Below are positions 58,763 through 64,000 of a stretch of 64,000 nucleotides of DNA, in pieces. The notes beneath the pieces are model-generated. The model had not been told where the DNA came from. It was given only the letters and a program-made list of their open reading frames with translations, and did no database searches. The position numbers and the translations under genes are program-made. Within the stretch, counting starts at the first letter, position 1. The number at the start of each line of letters is the position of its first letter. Source of the stretch: Dehalococcoidia bacterium (GTDB lineage: Bacteria; Chloroflexota; Dehalococcoidia; SHYB01); assembly GCA_009693015.1 (NCBI GenBank), contig SHYB01000005.1, positions 1 through 64,000 of the forward strand, read 5' to 3'.

Positions 58763-60154
58763 GTGACCACTACGAATCCCAGCGAAATCTGGTCTTCCGC
58801 TCTTGGCTCGTTGCAGCTTGAAGTGACCCGGCATAATTACGATACGTGGCTCCGCGGCACCACCGGCGTCTCCGCCGCGGACGGCACCTTCGTCGTCGGC
58901 GTCCCCAGCGCCTTCGTCGCCGAAACGCTGGAGAAGCGCATGTCCCCTCTCATCTCCCGCACCCTCCACGGCCTGCTCAACGATGACGTCCGCGTCGTCT
59001 ATCGCGTCCACACCGGCGGCGATACTGGCGGCGATACCGCCGGCGATACCAGCACCGCCGCTCCCGGTCCTGCCGCCGCTCCCGCCCTGAAAAAGCGCGC
59101 CGCCCCACCGGACGCTGCCTCCCTCACCATCAACCCTCGCCTCACCTTTGACACCTTCGTTGTTGGCAAATCCAACCGGTTCGCCCACGCCGTCGCCATG
59201 GCCGCCGCGGAAAACCCCGGCCGCAGCGATCTCAACCCTCTTTACCTCCACGCCGGCGTCGGCCTGGGCAAGACCCACCTCCTCCACGCCATCGGCAACG
59301 CCGTCCGCGCCCGCGGCCTCTCCTGCCTCTACGTCAGCGCCGAACAGTTCACCAACGACTTCATCTCCGCCCTCCGTGAAGGCCGTCAGGAAGAGTTCCG
59401 CGCCAAGTACCGCAACCTTGACGTGCTCCTCGTGGATGACATCCAGTTCATCGCCGGCAAAGAGCACTCCCGCGAAAGCTTCTTCCACACCTTCAATGAT
59501 CTCCACACCTCCAGCAAGCAGATCGTCATCAGCAGTGATAGCCATCCCAAGTCCATCCCCTTGCTGGAGGACCGCCTCCGCTCCCGCTTTGAGGCCGGCG
59601 TCCGCGCCGACATCCAGCCCCCCGACCTCGAAACCCGCATGGCCATCCTTGGCAAGAAGGCCCAGCTCGCCCGCGTCAAGCTTGAGCCTGACGTCCTCGA
59701 TTTCCTCGCGCGCAAGGTAGTCCGCAACGTCCGCGAGCTGGAAGGCGCCCTCAACCGCCTCATCGCCATGGCCTCCATGACCGGCCGCCCTCCAGACCTC
59801 GACCTTGCCCAGCAAGCCGTCGCTGATATGCCCACTCCCGCCGGCCGCCTCCGCCGCAGCGATCCCGCCGAGATCATCGCCATCGTCTCCACCTACTTCG
59901 CCATCACCCCCCAGGAACTCGTCGCCAAGACACGCAAGTCCAACGTCGCCCTCGCCCGCCAGGTCGCCGCCTACCTCCTCCGCGAACAAACCACCCGCAC
60001 CCTTGCCGAAATCGGCGGACTCCTTGGCGATCGCGGCCACAGCACCATCCTCCGCGCCCATGACAAGATCGCTCGTGAGATCAACCTCAACACCGAACGC
60101 AACCGCCAGCTCGGCGAAATCCGCGCTGCCCTCGACCGTTCCTCCCCGCACTAA
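58763..60154 (+). CDS. dnaA: chromosomal replication initiator DnaA
   Basis: A 463-residue initiator. Domain I has NYDTWLRGT-type sequence. Domain II is a short Gly/Asp/Thr-repeat linker (GGDT units) plus Ala/Pro. Domain III has Walker A HAGVGLGKTHLLHAIGN, Walker B LLVDDIQFIAGKE and the sensor RLRSRFEAGV. Domain IV carries the DNA-binding signature RGHSTILRAHDKIAREI. GTG 58763 follows AGAGGT. dnaN is absent next to it; a candidate origin and obgE follow. Confidence 0.97.
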   Translation: MTTTNPSEIWSSALGSLQLEVTRHNYDTWLRGTTGVSAADGTFVVGVPSAFVAETLEKRMSPLISRTLHGLLNDDVRVVYRVHTGGDTGGDTAGDTSTAAPGPAAAPALKKRAAPPDAASLTINPRLTFDTFVVGKSNRFAHAVAMAAAENPGRSDLNPLYLHAGVGLGKTHLLHAIGNAVRARGLSCLYVSAEQFTNDFISALREGRQEEFRAKYRNLDVLLVDDIQFIAGKEHSRESFFHTFNDLHTSSKQIVISSDSHPKSIPLLEDRLRSRFEAGVRADIQPPDLETRMAILGKKAQLARVKLEPDVLDFLARKVVRNVRELEGALNRLIAMASMTGRPPDLDLAQQAVADMPTPAGRLRRSDPAEIIAIVSTYFAITPQELVAKTRKSNVALARQVAAYLLREQTTRTLAEIGGLLGDRGHSTILRAHDKIAREINLNTERNRQLGEIRAALDRSSPH

Positions 60155-60402
60155 CGCACGCCTTTCTTGTGCACAACCCCCCTCTTCTTGTGCATAACCC
60201 TCCCTCCCTGTGCGTATCCCTTACCCCCTTGCGCGCGTCCTTCCCCGCCCCATCGTCATCAGCGCACCGTGCCCGAACATCGCCGCACCATGAGAACACA
60301 CTCCTCGTCCTCTCCCCTCCCTCCTTTCCTTCCCCTGTTCCACACCAACGAACAAGCCTATTATGATTACTACTGAAGATATACATAGATAGAAGGAACT
60401 GT
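60155..60402 (+). other. candidate oriC: periodic DnaA-box-like array plus AT-rich segment
   Basis: Directly after dnaA, TGTGCACAA (60168), TGTGCATAA (60189) and TGTGCGTAT (60209) recur every 20-21 bases in the same orientation, with a degenerate fourth (TTGCGCGCG near 60229). TGTGCATAA is the complement of TTATGCACA, a TTATNCACA-type DnaA box. From about 60345 the DNA turns AT-rich, with ATACATAGATAG, a plausible unwinding site. The gap is otherwise free of genes. Confidence 0.55.
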
Positions 60403-61677
60403 TTGATAGATCTCGTCAACATTCGAGTCCGCGGCGGCAATGGAGGCAACGGCTGCGTCAGCTTCCTCCGGGAGAAAAACAGACCCAAGGGTGGGCCTGA
60501 CGGCGGCACGGGAGGACATGGCGGCAGTGTCGTCTTTGTCGCTTCCCATGACCTGTCCGCCTTGTCCTACTTTCGTCACAGAAAACAGTTTGCCGCACAG
60601 CCGGGTGCATCGGGTGGGAGCAAAGATATGACAGGCAAAGGAGGAGAAGACCTCCTCTTGCCAGTCGCTATGGGCACGGAAGTGTGGCAAATTGGCGACG
60701 ATGCGACAGAAACTTTCCTCGGCGATCTCGTCGACGAAGACCAGCGCATCATTGTCGCTAAAGGCGGAAAGGGAGGCCGGGGCAACTCAACCTACGTCAC
60801 CTCCACCCAACAAGCGCCCTACCTTGCCGAGCAAGGCGAGCGCGGCCAGCGTCTTCAGCTGCGCCTCGAGCTAAAACTCCTTGCCGATGTCGGCATCATC
60901 GGCAAGCCCAACGCAGGCAAGTCAACGCTCCTCGCCGCCGCCACCGCCGCGCATCCCAAAATCGCCGCCTATCCATTCACCACCCTTGAGCCTGAGCTTG
61001 GCGTCGTAGACGTCGGCTGGATCACCTTCATCCTCGCCGATATCCCCGGACTCATTGAAGGCGCCCACAAAGGCGCAGGCCTTGGCCTGGAGTTCCTGCG
61101 CCACGCCACCCGTACCCGGCTCCTCATCCATCTCGTGGACGGCAGCGCCGAAGACCCCGCCAAGGAAATCAGCGACGTCAACCATGAGCTCTCCGCATAC
61201 GGCGCCGGCCTGGAAGACAAACCGCAGCTCATCGTCATCAATAAGTCAGACATTCCCGAAGTCGCCGCGCGTGAGCAAGCGCTGCGCAGCGCCGTCGAAT
61301 CCTTCGACTGTCCCGTCTACGTCATCTCCGCTGCGGGCACCGCCGGCGTCCGCGACCTCATGCTCGCCGTAGCCCGCCAGGTAGACGAGTTGCGGAAGGA
61401 AGAGCCCATGCCGCTGCACACTGCCGCGCCCCTAGCCCGTGTCCCCCGCACGCGCGCGCGCCGTCGCTACGCCACCGTCGTCAAAGACGGCGACGTCTAC
61501 GTCGTCCTCGACGCCCCTGCGGAGCGCCTCGTCGCCGGCAGCGACAACCGCGGCTGGGTCGGACGCGTCCAGATCAAGGCCCAGCTCACCAAGATGGGCG
61601 TCACCAAGTCGCTGGAAGACGCCGGCGTCCAGCTCGGCGATACCGTCCGTTTCGGCGAGATCGAGCTCCAATGGTAG
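60403..61677 (+). CDS. obgE: GTPase ObgE/CgtA
   Basis: A 424-residue Obg protein with all three domains. The Gly-rich Obg domain has VRGGNGGNGCVSFLREKN and GGHGGSVVFVA. The G domain has GKPNAGKSTLLAA, TTLEPELGVVD, ADIPGLIEGAHKGAGLG, and NKSD. The C-terminal OCT domain, about 80 residues, is preceded by a basic RTRARRRYA stretch. It acts in 50S assembly and stringent control. TTG 60403 follows AAGGA by five bases. The end overlaps nadD by seven bases. Confidence 0.96.
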   Translation: MIDLVNIRVRGGNGGNGCVSFLREKNRPKGGPDGGTGGHGGSVVFVASHDLSALSYFRHRKQFAAQPGASGGSKDMTGKGGEDLLLPVAMGTEVWQIGDDATETFLGDLVDEDQRIIVAKGGKGGRGNSTYVTSTQQAPYLAEQGERGQRLQLRLELKLLADVGIIGKPNAGKSTLLAAATAAHPKIAAYPFTTLEPELGVVDVGWITFILADIPGLIEGAHKGAGLGLEFLRHATRTRLLIHLVDGSAEDPAKEISDVNHELSAYGAGLEDKPQLIVINKSDIPEVAAREQALRSAVESFDCPVYVISAAGTAGVRDLMLAVARQVDELRKEEPMPLHTAAPLARVPRTRARRRYATVVKDGDVYVVLDAPAERLVAGSDNRGWVGRVQIKAQLTKMGVTKSLEDAGVQLGDTVRFGEIELQW

Positions 61678-62285
61678 CCCCGCGCAACATCGGCATCCTT
61701 GGCGGCAGCTTCAACCCTATCCACGTGGGCCACCTGCTCATCGCCGAGGATGTCAGGGAAGCACTCGCACTGGAGAAAATCCTCTTCGTCGTCGCACCAC
61801 GTCCCTGGATGAAGGACGACGCCTCCCTCGCCCCTGCGGAAGCCCGCTGGGACATGGTGCGCCTTGCCATCCAAAGCAACCCCCACGCCCATGCGCCGCG
61901 CCTGGACATGGACCGCTCCGGCCAGTCCTACGCCGTAGACACCCTGCGCGACCTTCGCCGCAACGACCCCGCGGCGCAGCACTGGTTCATCATGGGCGCC
62001 GATTCCCTCGACACCCTCTCCCAATGGCGCGACGTCCACGATCTCCTCGCCCTCTGCCGCATCGCCGCCGTCCCCCGCCCCGGCGTGGATGCCCAGCGCA
62101 GCCTCGCCGCCCTCGATCGCGCCATCCCCGGCGCCGCCGCCCGCGTCGCCATCGTCCCCGCCGCCCTCATTGACGTCAGCGCCACAGACATCCGCCGCCG
62201 CGTCCGCGAAGGCCGCTCCATCGCCTACCGCGTCCCTCCTGCCGTCGAATCCTACATCCGCGACCACTCCCTCTACCGAGCCTAG
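61671..62285 (+). CDS. nadD: nicotinate-nucleotide adenylyltransferase
   Basis: A 204-residue enzyme. The nucleotide-binding motif is GILGGSFNPIHVGHLLIAED. FIMGADSLDTLSQW and the C-terminal VSATDIRRRVREGRSIAYRV (the ISST-type motif) complete the active site. It makes deamido-NAD from nicotinate mononucleotide. ATG 61671 overlaps the obgE end. obgE-nadD is a widespread pairing. Confidence 0.95.
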   Translation: MVAPRNIGILGGSFNPIHVGHLLIAEDVREALALEKILFVVAPRPWMKDDASLAPAEARWDMVRLAIQSNPHAHAPRLDMDRSGQSYAVDTLRDLRRNDPAAQHWFIMGADSLDTLSQWRDVHDLLALCRIAAVPRPGVDAQRSLAALDRAIPGAAARVAIVPAALIDVSATDIRRRVREGRSIAYRVPPAVESYIRDHSLYRA

Positions 62286-62313
62286 CCCCTGCCTCCTTGG
62301 AAGGAGCAACCGC

Positions 62314-62877
62314 GTGACCCAGCAGCCAGACCCGCGCCTTGCCAGGCTCAAAGCCATCTTCCAGGAGAAAGCCGTCCTCCGCGGCGACTTCACCCTCGCC
62401 TCCGGCCGGAAATCCTCCTACTACTTTGACGGCCGCAAAGTCACTCACGACCCTGAAGGCATCGCCCTCGTCGGCGCCCTCGTCAGCGAAGCGATGGAGC
62501 GCCACGGCCTCCGCGCCCTCGGTGGCCCCGCCACCGCCGCCAACCCCATCATTACCGCCGCCCAGCTCACCTCCCAACTGCGCGGCTACCCCGTCGCCGC
62601 CTTCTACGTCCGCGGCGAGCCCAAAGGCCACGGCGCCGGCAAGCTCATCGAAGGCAACCCCCCGCCCCCCGGCGCCGCCGTCATGATCGTCGACGACACC
62701 CTCACAACCGGCAGCTCCATCCTCAAAGCCATCCAGGCCGTGGAAGAAGCAAACCTGCGCGTCGCCCTCATCCTCGTCCTCGTCGACCGCCGCCAGGGCG
62801 GCGCCGAAGCCCTCCGCGCCAAGGGCTACGCCGTCCACGCCCTCCTGGAAGCCGATTCCAGCGGCAACATCCTCTAA
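62314..62877 (+). CDS. pyrE: orotate phosphoribosyltransferase
   Basis: A 187-residue type I phosphoribosyltransferase. FTLASGRKSSYYFDGRKVTH is the PyrE-specific N-terminal segment. FYVRGEPKGHGAGKLIEG is the flexible loop with catalytic Lys/His, and the PRPP motif is AVMIVDDTLTTGSSILKA. It converts orotate to OMP in pyrimidine synthesis. GTG 62314 follows AAGGAG. It is 28 bases after nadD, so obgE-nadD-pyrE form an operon. Confidence 0.95.
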   Translation: MTQQPDPRLARLKAIFQEKAVLRGDFTLASGRKSSYYFDGRKVTHDPEGIALVGALVSEAMERHGLRALGGPATAANPIITAAQLTSQLRGYPVAAFYVRGEPKGHGAGKLIEGNPPPPGAAVMIVDDTLTTGSSILKAIQAVEEANLRVALILVLVDRRQGGAEALRAKGYAVHALLEADSSGNIL

Positions 62878-62903
62878 CCCGCGCGGTACACAGCGGCGCC
62901 CCT

Positions 62904-62957
62904 GGCTGTCATTCTGAGGAGTCCGGCTCAGGAGGACGACGAAGAATCCGGGGCGGG
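62904..62957 (+). repeat. TGTCATTCTGAG-type intergenic repeat
   Basis: TGTCATTCTGAGGAGTCC is followed by CGACGAAGAATCC about 25 bases on. This is a member of a repeat type seen between genes in many bacteria. A diverged piece lies near 57500. Confidence 0.5.
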
Positions 62958-63096
62958 GTCTTCTTCCCTGACGCCGCGTTGCCTTCCGGCCACCCTCACC
63001 GCAATACCCAAAGCCGCACGGCAGCACCCAATCCCGCTCCACCAAGAGGGGGGAGCCTTGGCGAGAGGGTGATCTTCCCGCGATACCCCCAAAAAG

Positions 63097-63124
63097 AAAA
63101 GGGCCGGTAGACGCCGGCCCTTTT
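63097..63124. terminator. bidirectional terminator between pyrE and gyrB
   Basis: AAAAGGGCCGG and CCGGCCCTTTT form a perfect 11-bp stem around a six-base loop. It can end transcription from either side. Confidence 0.9.
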
Positions 63125-63146
63125 CGCAACGCTCGCGGCACGCCCG

Positions 63147-64000
63147 CTACACGTCCAGGTTCTTCACATGCTTCGCGTACGCCTGGATAAACTCCTTGCG
63201 CGGCGCCACCTCTTCCCCCATCAGCATCTGAAAATCTTTATCCGCCGCTGCCAGTTCGTTGATCCCCACCAGCAGCAGCGTCCGCGATACCGGGTTCATC
63301 GTGGACTCCCACAGCTGCTCCGGGTTCATCTCCCCCAGGCCCTTATACCGCTGCAGCGAAAGCCCCCGCCCCCCGCTCTCCACCACCATATCGACAAACG
63401 TCAGCAGCGAGGGCACCGAATCGAACGAACCCATCTCCTTATCGCGGCGCAGCACCACCTGCGGCGTGCTGGCAAACTCCCGCAGCGCCCCATAGACGTC
63501 GTACAGCCGTCGCAGCCCGCCGTGCACGAAGTCCGGGTCCAGCACCGCCGTATGCCGCGCGTCCCCGTTGCGCATCGTCACGCGGAACGCCGCCGCCTCG
63601 TCGCTGGAAATCGTCGCCTCATGCACCATAGACAGCTTGCGCAGCGTCGCCGCCAATTTCTCTACCTGCTCCTGGCTGGAGAAATCCGTCCCCTCCAGCA
63701 TGGAGAACTCGATCTCCTTCAGCAGCGCGAACAGCAAGTCCCGCGAAAAACCCCGGCTCTCCACGTCATGCACCAGCGTCCGCAACGCCAGAAAATCCTT
63801 GATCCGTCCCGAAAGCTTGACCCCCTTTTCCCCCGCTCCCGCCCGCGCCGGCTGCGCCACCATGTCCTTGAACGTCAGCTCCATCAGCACCGCATCCCGC
63901 TCCCGGTCGGAGTACACCCACCGTGCGTCCCGTCCCGCCGCCACGCGATACAGCGGCGGCTGCGCGATATACAAATTGTTGGCCTCGATCAGCGGCCGCA
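63147..64000 (-). CDS. gyrB: DNA gyrase subunit B (C-terminal part; start outside window)
   Basis: The frame is open to the right edge. The visible 283 residues are the C-terminal Toprim and tail region of a type IIA topoisomerase B subunit: [19 protein letters not shown], then [20 protein letters not shown] and a final [12 protein letters not shown] long insertion between them, with charged helices ([20 protein letters not shown]), is typical of bacterial GyrB that carry the extra domain. GyrB drives ATP-dependent supercoiling. parE cannot be excluded without the rest, but [17 protein letters not shown]-like sequence and context near dnaA favour gyrB. Confidence 0.9.
   Translation of the reverse strand, partial: RPLIEANNLYIAQPPLYRVAAGRDARWVYSDRERDAVLMELTFKDMVAQPARAGAGEKGVKLSGRIKDFLALRTLVHDVESRGFSRDLLFALLKEIEFSMLEGTDFSSQEQVEKLAATLRKLSMVHEATISSDEAAAFRVTMRNGDARHTAVLDPDFVHGGLRRLYDVYGALREFASTPQVVLRRDKEMGSFDSVPSLLTFVDMVVESGGRGLSLQRYKGLGEMNPEQLWESTMNPVSRTLLLVGINELAAADKDFQMLMGEEVAPRKEFIQAYAKHVKNLDV

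Overview
The window is about 64 kb of GC-rich bacterial chromosome. It most likely comes from a Chloroflexota lineage of the Dehalococcoidia/SAR202 type. That placement is an inference from several traits: Thr/Pro-rich lipoproteins, glycolate oxidase, family III CoA-transferases and amidohydrolases used in catabolism, a SepIVA-like gene beside coaD, and housekeeping genes of Chloroflexota character. No rRNA gene is present to settle it. Both window edges cut a gene: a cupin protein on the left and gyrB on the right.

Layout. 0-7.2 kb: double-cupin protein, MFS plus SCOT-like CoA-transferase operon, flavin/F420 oxidoreductase, molybdopterin-binding protein, a tiny self-contained minus-strand transcription unit with a 12-codon ORF, HAD phosphatase and HtpX. 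The plus strand is G-rich here and becomes C-rich at about 7.2 kb. 7.2-16.8 kb: YyaL-like thioredoxin-domain protein, HD hydrolase, phosphonate-type ABC transporter (phnDCEE), formamidopyrimidine glycosylase and a PPC-domain lipoprotein. 16.8-21.0 kb: a cobalamin-riboswitch-controlled B12-type uptake operon read leftward. 21-25.7 kb: tRNA-Lys, tRNA-Leu, carbonic anhydrase, MFS exporter and lepA. 25.7-33.4 kb: amidohydrolase plus solute-binding lipoprotein, spermidine synthesis (speH-speE), a DRTGG-domain protein, an SDR, and an AhpD-like gene whose in-frame TGA is best read as selenocysteine.

33.4-40.9 kb: a lipoprotein and a block between tRNA-Leu(CAG) and tRNA-Ile(GAT). The block holds an SDR, a YozE-like protein and a leftward operon of amidohydrolase, CitE-like lyase and a tandem CaiB/BaiF protein. 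Its strand composition is more neutral than its surroundings, as in the 25.7-29.2 kb block, so both may be acquired. 41-45.4 kb: HAD hydrolase, apt, rsmD-coaD, SepIVA-like protein and recF. 45.5-54 kb: glycolate/glyoxylate/glycerate genes (class V aminotransferase, glcDEF, SDR, glycerate 2-kinase). 54-64 kb: PhoB/PhoR-type two-component system, bL25, fmt, dnaA, a candidate oriC, obgE-nadD-pyrE and the 3' end of gyrB.

The observations most worth a second look are the CxxU selenoprotein with its SECIS-like hairpin (32.8-33.3 kb), the 12-codon ORF with an almost fully extended Shine-Dalgarno inside a promoter-to-terminator unit (4.6-4.8 kb), the periodic DnaA-box-like array after dnaA, a dispersed intergenic repeat of about 30 bp, two SD-supported small proteins, and a set of core genes that appear to be leaderless.
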